Assembly (NCBI GenBank): GCA_002434245.1
Contig: DJJR01000004.1
Coordinates: 62,001 to 126,000 of the forward strand
DNA: 64,000 nt
From: Pelosinus fermentans
GTDB taxonomy: Bacteria; Bacillota; Negativicutes; DSM-13327
Direction of reading: 5' to 3'
The position numbers and the translations under genes are program-made. The notes under the pieces are model-generated. The model was not told the origin of the DNA, did no database searches, and saw only the letters and a program-made list of their open reading frames with translations. How positions within the stretch are numbered: the first letter of the stretch is position 1; each line of letters starts with the position of its first letter. This document shows positions 43,181 through 59,098 of this stretch, in pieces.

Positions 43181-44841
43181 TATAACTCCTCCTCACCATA
43201 CTGCAGTACACCAGGTTTTACCTGCAAGCGGCAGGTCATAATTTTTCCCACTGTAGTAAAACCACGAACCATATTAAATTCCTCTGATTGTATGATTTGG
43301 GTTTCACCGATAAAAATGCCATTTCTCTGGGCTAACTCTGCCAAATGCTTTTCTGCTAACTCATAAGCATTTTGTAAGGAAAATTTCCCTCGAGGCAGTC
43401 TATTTTTGATCCCTAATTCCGCAACGGTATAATATCCTTCTGCAGTATCAGCACGAAGAGTAATATCAAGAGTTGATCTTGCTACCGCTGCGCCAAAGGC
43501 ATTAGCAACCCTCCCATTCTCAGGAAGTGTATAGCTAATTCCCAGCTTTTTAGCAACCAGAGGCACAAGACCTGCCGCTCCGCCGCCTACACCAATTATG
43601 TTTTCTAAGACAAATTTTGTTTCATAAATAATTTCTTCTACATGATATAAAGGTTCAGCAGCTTGCTCATCCAACAAATCGGCTATCGCCTGGCAAATAC
43701 CATTCACTGCCTTATCTACTACTTGACTCGCCATCTCTTCTGGGCTTTGCCCTTGTAAAGCAAGCAGCTTCATTGCCTTTACTGCTAAGACGCGATCGCC
43801 AAAATCAATGAATCCCGCGGCTACCATAGCATCAGTCACAGTAGGCTTAGGGCCTCCTGCCGCCATAGCAGGGCCATGACGCATCGGTCCGACCTTCAAT
43901 ACATGATTCTCCCAGAAAACCAGACTGTCGCCGCCGATTCCGACAGACTTAAGGCGGAATCCCTGAACTCCAGTTACATGACCATCAACGGCTGCACCTT
44001 CTTTTGCTAAAAGAGGTCTTCCCTTTTGCCACAATGCAATATCTGTGGTAGTGCCCCCAATATCAAGAGAAATTCCAGAAACGGCAGCATCATCATTCAT
44101 GCCCATAATACCTATGGTACTGGCAGCGGGTCCAGTAAAAATTGCCTCTACAGGATAGTTTCTGGCTACTGATAAAGGCAGTGTGCCTCCGTCTGCTTTT
44201 AACACAAAAACAGGACTATAAATCCCACGCATCTTTAATGCTTCTTCTACTGCCGTAGCAAAAGCATTAAAATGCCGCCATACAGCTCCATTATAATAAG
44301 CCGAATTGGTGCGCCTTAAAAAATTAAGCGAACCTGAAACTTTTCCTCCTGTACTAATATGCATAGGGCTCACTTGCTCTTGTATCCAATCCGTCACTGC
44401 TGATTCAAAACAAGGATTACGAACAGCAAATTTCCCCGAAACAACAAATACATCACAAGAAGAAAAATGACGACAGGCACTCAGCACTTCCTCTTTATTA
44501 GGCTGAGCCATTTCACGGCCGCGATGGTCAATATAACCAGATAAGATATAAGGCGCAACTGGCAGAATATCATTTAGATTCATCCCTGGTCCTGGCATAA
44601 TACATAGGCCAACCTGGTCGATATTATCTTCCACTATTGCATTGGTTACAATTGTCGTGGATAATGCAATCCGTTCAAACGCCTTACTGCCAGTATCCTC
44701 CACCATCTTATCTACTACTGTCAAAATACATTGCAATAGATTCTCCTTAGTAGTAGGAGTCTTAACCATACTGACTATTTTCTCATCTGCTACTACTACA
44801 CCATCTGTAAATGTCCCACCAACATCAAGCCCCAAGAACAT
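43177..44841 (-). CDS. hydantoinase/oxoprolinase family protein (HyuA-like)
   Basis: A 554-residue ASKHA-fold ATPase. The start LGLDVGGTFTDGVVV and the central GISLDIGGTTTDIALWQKGR are the phosphate-binding motifs. Family members open cyclic amides such as hydantoins or 5-oxoproline at the cost of ATP. No HyuB partner is present, and the protein is shorter than full HyuA by roughly 100 residues (recalled size). ATG 44841 has a purine-rich AGAGGGG site. It is sandwiched between the deacylase and the dehydratase activase. Confidence 0.87.
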   Translation of the reverse strand: MFLGLDVGGTFTDGVVVADEKIVSMVKTPTTKENLLQCILTVVDKMVEDTGSKAFERIALSTTIVTNAIVEDNIDQVGLCIMPGPGMNLNDILPVAPYILSGYIDHRGREMAQPNKEEVLSACRHFSSCDVFVVSGKFAVRNPCFESAVTDWIQEQVSPMHISTGGKVSGSLNFLRRTNSAYYNGAVWRHFNAFATAVEEALKMRGIYSPVFVLKADGGTLPLSVARNYPVEAIFTGPAASTIGIMGMNDDAAVSGISLDIGGTTTDIALWQKGRPLLAKEGAAVDGHVTGVQGFRLKSVGIGGDSLVFWENHVLKVGPMRHGPAMAAGGPKPTVTDAMVAAGFIDFGDRVLAVKAMKLLALQGQSPEEMASQVVDKAVNGICQAIADLLDEQAAEPLYHVEEIIYETKFVLENIIGVGGGAAGLVPLVAKKLGISYTLPENGRVANAFGAAVARSTLDITLRADTAEGYYTVAELGIKNRLPRGKFSLQNAYELAEKHLAELAQRNGIFIGETQIIQSEEFNMVRGFTTVGKIMTCRLQVKPGVLQYGEEELY

Positions 44842-44842
44842 A

Positions 44843-45607
44843 TTATCCCCTCTTTTCCCAGGAATAAACCCCACAGCCGATTGCTCCATTGAGTTGCGGA
44901 TACTTTGGTACAACAACCTCTACTCCAAGTTCAGAAGAGATGGTTTGTCCAATAGCTTTTCCTAAAGCCACGCCTCCTGTAAAGACAATCACTTCACTGG
45001 AAAGAGAATGGAGCATCGGCTTAATTCTCTTGAAAATCGTATAATTAACGCCAGCTGCCAATTCTGGAACGCTATAACCTTCCACAATACGTCCAATAAG
45101 CTCAGACTCTCCAAAGATAGCACAAGTTGCAGATAGCTCTACAGGATTTTCCTTATAACTGCTAAGCTCTGCTAAACTAATCCCGAGAACCGTTGCCATA
45201 TTTTCTAAATATCGCCCTGTACTGGCAGCGCATTTATCATTTGTCGCAAAATCTACCATTTTACCTTTACGCACTTTAATGACTTTACTATCCTGTCCAC
45301 CTAAATCCAATAAGGTAAAATCAGTAAGTCCCGTCTGCCACATGGCTCCTATCATGTGTGCTTTTAATTCTGCAATGACAGTAGCTCCTACAATATTGAT
45401 GGTATTTCGCCCATAGCCAGTAGCAACCACCTTATCAAATTTCCCTACACCCACAGAGGCAAAGTCAACAATTAGTCCATTTTCCCCAGGCTGTCCATAG
45501 TTTCGATAAAACTGCACGGTTTCAAAGATTTCAGAACGTTTTACACCTTCTTGATCCATTATAACTAATTTTACACTACGACTGCCTAAATCGATACCAC
45601 AAAACAC
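44843..45607 (-). CDS. 2-hydroxyacyl-CoA dehydratase activase (HgdC-like)
   Basis: A 254-residue ATP-driven electron donor that delivers one low-potential electron to a BadF/HgdB-type partner. Seen: FCGIDLGSRSVKLVIMD, a cysteine in DKCAASTGRYLE and a second in ATCAIFGESELIG, which in HgdC bridge a [4Fe-4S] cluster across the dimer, and VFTGGVALGKAI. I take GTG 45607 (GAGGTG 6 nt upstream); GTG 45616 is the alternative. Next to its probable partner gene. Confidence 0.9.
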   Translation of the reverse strand: MFCGIDLGSRSVKLVIMDQEGVKRSEIFETVQFYRNYGQPGENGLIVDFASVGVGKFDKVVATGYGRNTINIVGATVIAELKAHMIGAMWQTGLTDFTLLDLGGQDSKVIKVRKGKMVDFATNDKCAASTGRYLENMATVLGISLAELSSYKENPVELSATCAIFGESELIGRIVEGYSVPELAAGVNYTIFKRIKPMLHSLSSEVIVFTGGVALGKAIGQTISSELGVEVVVPKYPQLNGAIGCGVYSWEKRG

Positions 45608-45617
45608 ATTTTTCACC

Positions 45618-46595
45618 TCATCGCAGCATTTCCAAAAAGCTATCCATTCGAAGTTTCGTTCTGGCATCAAGCTTACCCGGCTTATCTCCTTCAATGGTTA
45701 GTATGGGTATATCTAATTTTTCCCTAAAGATCATATCCTCGATCTGCCTAAAACAGAAACTTTGAACATAATGCACAATACCATCTAAATTTCGTTTTTC
45801 TATTTCTCCCTTAATATCTTCAATTCTCTGAAATACACCATAAGGATAGGTATACAGTCTATATTGTTCCACTAAATCCTCTACTTGATAAGGCATAGCA
45901 AACTGCCGCTGTACTTCATTGAAGACAACCCTTGCTCCCATCTTTTCAAAATGACCATATAGATCATTAAAAATAGGCGGAACACCAATATACCCTAAGC
46001 GGATATCTTCTGTAAATTCATTTGCAGACTTTGTTTTTAGTAAAAACTGATCAATATCCTGCTCAAATTCATTCACATTTCCATTAAAATCACTACAGCT
46101 AACCTGAAATACGTGATTATCCCAGCCACTTACTAGATTTTCCTGCCAGGTAAGGCGGTCCATTTCAGCAATTTTACTTCTGACCCCATCTAAGCGTTTT
46201 TTTACAGCCATAACCTGCTCCCAATCCGTTTTTAAAGCTGTAATTAATTTATCCATCTGCAATTTCAAAAGATCATAATCCCGATCAAAAGGATACGCAA
46301 AGGGAATGGTCTCCACACCTACCAATTGCAAGGTTTCCATTAAGGCATGAGTATTACTGCAATCTCCTTGAGTAACTGCAAGTACTGTATCTATATTTCC
46401 CCTCTCAACGACTACAGAATATAAACCTTTAATCCAGCCGCATATGTTGCGGGGGTAACCTGCATCTTCAGCTCCTTCTACTAATCGATTGGCTTCTTTA
46501 TCAGTAATAAATACATTATTTAAATCTACTGGCACATTTCCGGCTGCTAAAATAATCTCCACAGGTACGGTTGTAGTAATACCAATATTAGCCAT
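45618..46595 (-). CDS. 2-hydroxyacyl-CoA dehydratase family protein (HgdB-like, single subunit)
   Basis: A 325-residue iron-sulfur protein. Start at ATG 46595 with GGAGG upstream. IGITTTVPVEIILAAGNVPV is the usual opening, and cysteines in NICGWIKG, QGDCSNTHA and QSFCFRQ fit the three ligands of the substrate-side [4Fe-4S] cluster. Classical dehydratases have two such subunits; here only one is encoded, as in the less understood single-subunit or double-cubane relatives. The reaction is unknown; a difficult reduction or dehydration powered by the activase is the general expectation. Confidence 0.85.
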   Translation of the reverse strand: MANIGITTTVPVEIILAAGNVPVDLNNVFITDKEANRLVEGAEDAGYPRNICGWIKGLYSVVVERGNIDTVLAVTQGDCSNTHALMETLQLVGVETIPFAYPFDRDYDLLKLQMDKLITALKTDWEQVMAVKKRLDGVRSKIAEMDRLTWQENLVSGWDNHVFQVSCSDFNGNVNEFEQDIDQFLLKTKSANEFTEDIRLGYIGVPPIFNDLYGHFEKMGARVVFNEVQRQFAMPYQVEDLVEQYRLYTYPYGVFQRIEDIKGEIEKRNLDGIVHYVQSFCFRQIEDMIFREKLDIPILTIEGDKPGKLDARTKLRMDSFLEMLR

Positions 46596-46665
46596 GTCAT
46601 TCCTCCAACACAAATTCCATACATTTTTAGACCTATCGTATTTGTTAATTTTACAGCAAAAATAA

Positions 46666-46696
46666 CAAAGAGGATAGCTGTATTCTATCCTCTTTG
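46666..46696 (-). terminator. terminator after the CofE-like gene
   Basis: A 12-bp perfect stem CAAAGAGGATAG/CTATCCTCTTTG with a 7-nt loop and, on the minus strand, a T-rich tail. It splits the unusual cluster into two transcripts. Confidence 0.8.
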
Positions 46697-46704
46697 CTAA
46701 TCAA

Positions 46705-47382
46705 TTACTCAACAGTAAGAAGATTTTCTGTCCTTCTCTCTACTGCTGCATAATTTTTAATAATAACAATCGGTGTCCGTTGGGAAGCGTTACCAAAAGG
46801 ATTATCAATCAAAATATGTGCCAACTTCTTAGGATCAAGACCTGTTGAAGCCCCTACTACCAATGCTCGTTTTAAATCATTTACATCTGCCACTGCTGCA
46901 CCATAACAGCCTAATCGACGCTTAATTTCCTCTGCTACGTTATTTGCCTCCAAAGGCCCGTATACCAGACATTTATCAAATGGAGGCATTGTGCCCGTAA
47001 CATCATCAACTAGCGCAGCATGTGAACCCGCTAGTTCATAAAATACACCATTCTTCCCCACAATTTTGGCAAACATTCCTATAATCATTGCAAATAAAAC
47101 GCGCCACTTACCTTCTGCATCCATTAATGACTGCATACCGTACACACTGGATAAACTACCTTTTTGAGGTACAAAGCGACATAAAATCTTCGCTAAAAAG
47201 CACACTTTAAAATCTTCGGGCCTTGCCACACGCCCCTGGGTAATCGCAACGACGCTCTCAGCTACGGATACTACATCATCTGGTCCAATATCCCCTTTGG
47301 TATACTTTTCAATCATATCTACAATATTGTCTTTATCTGTTAAAATACGCGTACCTACTGGTTTGAGTTCAAGTTCTGCCAT
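46705..47382 (-). CDS. coenzyme F420-0:L-glutamate ligase-like protein (CofE family)
   Basis: A 225-residue protein of the CofE fold, which attaches gamma-linked glutamate to F420-0 in actinobacteria and archaea. Start at ATG 47382 (GGGAGG upstream). VGTRILTDKDNIVDMIEKYT, VVSVAESVVAITQGR, and late DVNDLKRALVVGASTGLDPK fit the family. F420 synthesis is not expected in this lineage and no other cof gene is present, so another carboxylate substrate is likely. It follows the membrane-anchored unknown by 2 bp. Confidence 0.8.
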   Translation of the reverse strand: MAELELKPVGTRILTDKDNIVDMIEKYTKGDIGPDDVVSVAESVVAITQGRVARPEDFKVCFLAKILCRFVPQKGSLSSVYGMQSLMDAEGKWRVLFAMIIGMFAKIVGKNGVFYELAGSHAALVDDVTGTMPPFDKCLVYGPLEANNVAEEIKRRLGCYGAAVADVNDLKRALVVGASTGLDPKKLAHILIDNPFGNASQRTPIVIIKNYAAVERRTENLLTVE

Positions 47383-47384
47383 TA

Positions 47385-47942
47385 CTAGCCCTCCCATTTC
47401 GCAGTATCTTTTGCCTGCATAGCCCTATTGATTTCATCACAAGTCATAATCATGCGTGCCTTATGAATATACCATGGAGTACGAGCTACAATCTGATATA
47501 CAATATCAATCGGCATATCTACAGACAAATCATATAAATTTTGCAAGGCATCTCTAATAGTACCTGTCTTCGCCGTAAATGTAACCGTAACAATAACGCT
47601 TCCGCCTGTTCCTTTCGGAATAATCACAGCTTCAAAATAATTATCGGTTCGGGGTGCTGTAGTAAGTTCCATTCTAGACGTTACCTCAACACCATCAAAT
47701 TGTTCATAAGGCAGCAAATGACGAGGATAAGCATCCATTATCGTACCATCCTGTGAACCTTTATTGATAAATGCTACTTTACAAGAAAAAGTAGCCGTTT
47801 TTTCGGTTTGATCAACTACTATAAATTCCGTACGTTCATTCACTTTAAATTCAAAATCAGCATCACCTTGTTTGGCAATAAACAACCACACCGCAATTGC
47901 CATAATTATAACTACTATCACTATTGTCACCAAGATTTCCAC
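47385..47942 (-). CDS. membrane-anchored protein of unknown function
   Basis: A 185-residue protein with one N-terminal membrane helix (EILVTIVIVVIIMAIAVWLF) and a beta-rich external domain (residues 30-150: ATFSCKVAFINKGSQDGTIM, AVIIPKGTGGSVIVTVTFTA) resembling a small immunoglobulin-like or DUF fold. No family is recognised. It is translationally close to the CofE-like gene and opens this part of the cluster. Confidence 0.7.
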   Translation of the reverse strand: MEILVTIVIVVIIMAIAVWLFIAKQGDADFEFKVNERTEFIVVDQTEKTATFSCKVAFINKGSQDGTIMDAYPRHLLPYEQFDGVEVTSRMELTTAPRTDNYFEAVIIPKGTGGSVIVTVTFTAKTGTIRDALQNLYDLSVDMPIDIVYQIVARTPWYIHKARMIMTCDEINRAMQAKDTAKWEG

Positions 47943-48007
47943 ACCAAGGCCCCCATCTCTAGAAGTTTTTTCCTCTATTAGTATACCAAATTTTCCTCAA
48001 AAGTACA

Positions 48008-48820
48008 TCACACAGGAACAAATCCTTCTAACTTTACCAATTCAAAGTTTACTTTTTCAGTAACAAACATAAAATCTGCCATCCTTTTTGCCCGTTCCAC
48101 ATCTGCAGAAAAACACAAGCGTATTTTACTTTGATTGGCTGCAGATACTTGCCCTTTCTGAAGGAGTATCTGCTGTGCCTCTCTTGCAGTCTCCTTTGCT
48201 GGGTCGATAATCACGATTTTATCACCCACTATTTTTTGTATCACAGAACTTACAAAAGGATAATGGGTACAACCTAAAATGATAACATCCACTCCCAGCT
48301 TTTTCATGGGCAGTACATACTCAGCAATTGCCTGCTCGATTTCTGCTCCTTCAACCTGCTCTCTTTCTATCAATGGCACCAGCTTAGGACATGCCTGGGA
48401 ATAAACGTGTACTGTAGTATCTTTACCGTAAATTGCCCGTCTATGACTTTCACTAGCAATCGTAGCTTGTGTTGCAAGAACTCCCACTTTTTTGCATTTG
48501 CTAACAGCAAGTGCCATCTCCACTCCAGTGTTTACGCCAACCAAAGGAAACGAGTACTGAGATTTCATTTTTTCTAATCCCAGGGCTGTCATGGTATTAC
48601 AAGCAACTACAGCCATTTTGACCTTTTGCGCTGCAAAAAAAACTAATATTTGCTGCATAAATGTAAGAATTTCTGACGGAGGACGGGACCCATAAGGAGT
48701 CCGAGCTGTATCTCCAAAATAAATCAAATTCTCCCCTGGCATCATATCCATCATTTCTTTTACTACAGTAAGCCCGCCAATTCCGGAATCAAAAATACCA
48801 ATTGGTGCATTTGTATTCAT
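48008..48820 (-). CDS. murI: glutamate racemase
   Basis: Supplies D-glutamate for peptidoglycan. The 270 residues carry the two catalytic cysteine motifs VVACNTMTAL (about 75) and ILGCTHYPF (about 187), with IGIFDSGIGGLTVVKEM at the start. Standard length. 36 bp downstream of the thioesterase gene. Confidence 0.96.
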   Translation of the reverse strand: MNTNAPIGIFDSGIGGLTVVKEMMDMMPGENLIYFGDTARTPYGSRPPSEILTFMQQILVFFAAQKVKMAVVACNTMTALGLEKMKSQYSFPLVGVNTGVEMALAVSKCKKVGVLATQATIASESHRRAIYGKDTTVHVYSQACPKLVPLIEREQVEGAEIEQAIAEYVLPMKKLGVDVIILGCTHYPFVSSVIQKIVGDKIVIIDPAKETAREAQQILLQKGQVSAANQSKIRLCFSADVERAKRMADFMFVTEKVNFELVKLEGFVPV

Positions 48821-48856
48821 ATAATTGCACCTCCTAACAAAATATTCTATCTAGAT

Positions 48857-49288
48857 CTATTTTCTTATATGCATTGACTCTCTTGTACTTTCGAAATATC
48901 CTTTCAATTTTGTAAAATATGTGCTAGGCAAACGAATAATTTTGCCCTGCTTATTGGTAAACAAATTTTGAGTATTGCCTGTTGCTAACAGTACTCCATC
49001 AGCCTCTCGAATCACTTTATAGGTAAAAACCATCTTTACAGGTGTTACTTCTGTCATTGTTGCCTCAATTAGGATGATATCATCAAATTTTGCAGATGAA
49101 CGATATTGGCAATCTACACTGGTAATTGGGAAGACAATATTATCATCCATCATTTCAAGCAGAGAAATGCCTGCTTGTCTTAAATATTCTACACGTCCCA
49201 TCTCAAACCAGCGAAAATAATTGGCATGGTGCACCACAGCCATCATATCGGTTTCAACAAAACGAACTTTTTCCCTAACTGTAATCAT
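48857..49288 (-). CDS. YbgC/FadM-type acyl-CoA thioesterase
   Basis: A 143-residue hotdog-fold thioesterase. VRFVETDMMAVVHHANYFRWFEMGRVEYL contains the catalytic Asp and the conserved His-Ala-Asn-Tyr. Probably cotranscribed with murI. The substrate is unknown. Confidence 0.9.
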   Translation of the reverse strand: MITVREKVRFVETDMMAVVHHANYFRWFEMGRVEYLRQAGISLLEMMDDNIVFPITSVDCQYRSSAKFDDIILIEATMTEVTPVKMVFTYKVIREADGVLLATGNTQNLFTNKQGKIIRLPSTYFTKLKGYFESTRESMHIRK

Positions 49289-49569
49289 ATTTCAAAGCCT
49301 CACTTCTTCTTAATTTACTTACAAATAACAAGTAGTATCCTACGAAAATCAAATGCCCATAAGCATTTATTTATTGTACTTTTCTTTTTTATGTTTGTCA
49401 AAAGTTTTACCTTTTTTTCAGGTTTTACCCTTTGATTACGATCCTAATTTAAACTAAGCCAATCTTCTTAAAATAACTGCAGACCTACCTTCCTTTGCTA
49501 AAAGTATCGAATTGGCTAAAAGAGTACTCTTAAAATATGGAATAGTTTGTGCCCTTACATAATATACGA

Positions 49570-51709
<2,140 letters not shown>

Positions 51710-51740
51710 ATATTAAATCCATAACATCTTTCCTTTTATA

Positions 51741-51780
51741 ACACTATGATTCTCCCAGAAAAGAGAATCATAGTGTTTAA
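51741..51780 (+). terminator. terminator after the first collagen-like gene
   Basis: A 14-bp perfect stem ACACTATGATTCTC/GAGAATCATAGTGT with an 8-nt loop, 32 bp after the stop codon. The T tail is short. Confidence 0.75.
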
Positions 51781-51963
51781 TGCAGAATAACTAGCTAATT
51801 AATTTTTTATCACTGTTCTTGTACCAAATATATGACACATTGTTAATTCTTGAGTTAATTAGATTAGGATGTACTTGAGAAAGTCATTCTTATTAAAATA
51901 GTATCCTTTTCAAATTTTAAAATAGGTATTCAGCTTAAATTAACAAATTCACATTAACATAAT

Positions 51964-54036
<2,073 letters not shown>

Positions 54037-54086
54037 AATCGTTCAGTAATCCAATCAATGATAATATGCATTAAATACTCTAGCAA

Positions 54087-54124
54087 AGCAGGCCCTCAAC
54101 TTCAGTCGGGGACCTGCTTTTTTA
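54087..54124 (+). terminator. terminator after the second collagen-like gene
   Basis: AGCAGGCCCTC and a GGGGACCTGCT arm form a GC-rich stem with one bulge, followed by six T residues. Confidence 0.85.
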
Positions 54125-54146
54125 CATAATATTTTATTAACATAAT

Positions 54147-54174
54147 CACTTCTAACTGTACTTAACATATTATA
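54147..54174 (+). promoter_or_regulatory. sporulation-type promoter of the third collagen-like gene
   Basis: CAC (54147-54149), 16-nt spacer, CATATTATA (54166-54174), a perfect CATAnnnTA. Followed by TAGCTAGCTTTA, shared with the fourth gene's leader. Confidence 0.65.
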
Positions 54175-54216
54175 CATTAGCTAGCTTTATGCTAACTCTT
54201 TGCCTCAATTCACTAG

Positions 54217-55590
<1,374 letters not shown>

Positions 55591-55692
55591 CCCCCAATGT
55601 AACTATTCCACTGACTGAAAGATTAACCTTGATGAAAAAGTAAAGCCGCGAAGAAAGAAGCTTGTAATCATTATTTTTATCATTAACATAAT

Positions 55693-55721
55693 CACATATT
55701 TACTGCACTTATCATATTATA
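55693..55721 (+). promoter_or_regulatory. sporulation-type promoter of the fourth collagen-like gene
   Basis: CAC (55693-55695), 17-nt spacer, CATATTATA (55713-55721). The block ATTAACATAATCAC and GGCTAGCTTTA around it is shared with the third gene's control region, showing common ancestry. Confidence 0.65.
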
Positions 55722-55756
55722 ACATTGGCTAGCTTTAAGATGACTTTCTTTATTAA

Positions 55757-57589
<1,833 letters not shown>

Positions 57590-57638
57590 CAGATGGCATA
57601 CGATTTATAAATAAGCTTTTAATCATAGTCAACTTAAG

Positions 57639-57674
57639 AACATTGACAGAGGTCTACCACTCTCTGTCAATGTT
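57639..57674 (+). terminator. terminator-like hairpin after the fourth collagen-like gene
   Basis: A 13-bp stem AACATTGACAGAG/CTCTGTCAATGTT with a 10-nt loop and little T tail, 33 bp before the glycosyltransferase start. Confidence 0.65.
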
Positions 57675-57706
57675 CTAACCTATTAAATGTGAGAAGGTGA
57701 CAAATT

Positions 57707-58783
57707 TTGATTACTATCAGTTTATGTCTCATTGTGAAAAACGAAGAAGAAACCTTGGCTCGCTGCCTTGAGTCTGTGAAACCTGCAATGGATGAAATCA
57801 TTATTGTAGATACAGGATCTACAGATTCAACAAAAGAAATTGCATTACAATATACTGATAAGGTATACGACTTTGCATGGATTGACGACTTTGGAGCAGC
57901 ACGCAACTTTGCTTTCAGCCATGCTACTCAGGATTATATTATGTGGCTGGATGCTGATGATGTTCTTCTTGAAAATGACTTACAAAAATTATTGTCTTTA
58001 AAGCAAGACCTGGATTTCACCGTAGATTCCGTGACGATGAATTATAACTTGGCCTCTGATGAAAACGGCAATATTGTTTCAAGCTTGCGAAGAAATAGAC
58101 TCGTCAAGAGAACGAGACATTTCCAATGGGTCGGTGCTGTACATGAATACCTGGCCATAAATGGTAACGTTATTAATGGTGATATTACTGTAACTCATAA
58201 GAAGGAAAGATGTGATACCGCTGATCGTAATTTAAAAATTTATGAAAATCGTCTAGCCAATGGAGAAACTTTCTCCCCACGAGATCTCTTTTATTATGCA
58301 AATGAATTGGTAGATCACCAGATGTATGAAACGGCGGTGCAATACTACCAGAAATTCTTGGGAACCGAATTAGGCTGGGTTGAAGATAATATTTCAGCTT
58401 GCGGAAAACTTGCCGATTGCTTTGGTCATCTTGGCGATGAGCAGCAAAAATTGAAATATATCTATAAATCCTTTGAATATGACACCCCACGACCAGACTT
58501 CTGCTGCCGCCTCGGCTACCATTTTCTCAATTCCAAGAAATATTCCAGCGCTATATTCTGGTATAAGCTAGCACTTGATCTAAAAGATTCTAGCAATCAT
58601 TCCTCTCTTAAGAACTACGCTTGTTCAACTTGGCTGCCTCATCTCCAGCTATGTGTCTGCTATTCCAAACTTGGTGATAATGAGACCGCTTTAGAACATA
58701 ATAAAAGTGCCGAATCCTATGTCCCCAATCATCCCAGTGTCCTCTATAACAAAGAATATTTCGAAAAATTATTCAATTCTTAA
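57707..58783 (+). CDS. family 2 glycosyltransferase with TPR-like C-terminus
   Basis: A 358-residue soluble enzyme. The GT-A domain has SLCLIVKNEEETLARCLESV, IIIVDTGSTDST and the metal-binding MWLDADDVL; the C-terminal 150 residues form TPR-like helices (DLFYYANELVDHQMYETAVQ, KYSSAIFWYKLALDL, GDNETALEHNKSAESY). Start is TTG 57707 with GAAGGTGA upstream. TPR-containing GT2 enzymes often modify proteins. Its place directly after four Thr-rich collagen genes suggests that it adds the first sugar to their threonines. Confidence 0.88.
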   Translation: MITISLCLIVKNEEETLARCLESVKPAMDEIIIVDTGSTDSTKEIALQYTDKVYDFAWIDDFGAARNFAFSHATQDYIMWLDADDVLLENDLQKLLSLKQDLDFTVDSVTMNYNLASDENGNIVSSLRRNRLVKRTRHFQWVGAVHEYLAINGNVINGDITVTHKKERCDTADRNLKIYENRLANGETFSPRDLFYYANELVDHQMYETAVQYYQKFLGTELGWVEDNISACGKLADCFGHLGDEQQKLKYIYKSFEYDTPRPDFCCRLGYHFLNSKKYSSAIFWYKLALDLKDSSNHSSLKNYACSTWLPHLQLCVCYSKLGDNETALEHNKSAESYVPNHPSVLYNKEYFEKLFNS

Positions 58784-58807
58784 TAACTTATTTAAAAAAG
58801 ACAATCT

Positions 58808-58835
58808 ACAAAATTATTATCTATATCATACTATA
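58808..58835 (+). promoter_or_regulatory. sporulation-type promoter of the 36-residue gene
   Basis: AC (58808-58809), about 17-nt spacer, CATACTATA (58827-58835), again CATAnnnTA. About 40 bp upstream of the start codon. Confidence 0.55.
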
Positions 58836-58875
58836 GCAATATAGACAGTAACTCGCTCTAAAAGGAGGTCTTGTT

Positions 58876-58986
58876 ATGGGTTTTGGATGTGGTGGACGCG
58901 GAGGTAACAACTGGTCCGTGATTATTATCATTATTATTATCCTATTATTTGGCTTTTGTGAAGATGACTCATCATCATGCTGCTAA
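58876..58986 (+). CDS. 36-residue Gly/Cys-rich membrane peptide, spore-associated
   Basis: Strong AAAGGAGG 8 nt upstream. The peptide has a glycine-rich start MGFGCGGRGGNNW, a helix with seven consecutive isoleucines, and the tail CEDDSSSCC. The layout resembles the small YjcZ-type spore proteins (Gly-rich start and one hydrophobic helix), but the tail differs. Promoter type and place after the collagen locus point to sporulation. Confidence 0.65.
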   Translation: MGFGCGGRGGNNWSVIIIIIIILLFGFCEDDSSSCC

Positions 58987-59052
58987 TTGACTTTGCTCTT
59001 AACTTTAGCAATGATTTTACTACATAGTCATCTAACACTTGCCATTAAAGTC

Positions 59053-59092
59053 AAAAAAAAGAGCTCCTCTATTGAGGGACTCTTTTTTTTGA
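59053..59092. terminator. bidirectional terminator
   Basis: An AAAAAAAAGAG...CTCTTTTTTTT stem with a CCTC/GAGG inner part between two converging genes. It has A and T runs on both sides, so it works either way. Confidence 0.88.
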
Positions 59093-59098
59093 CTCGTC

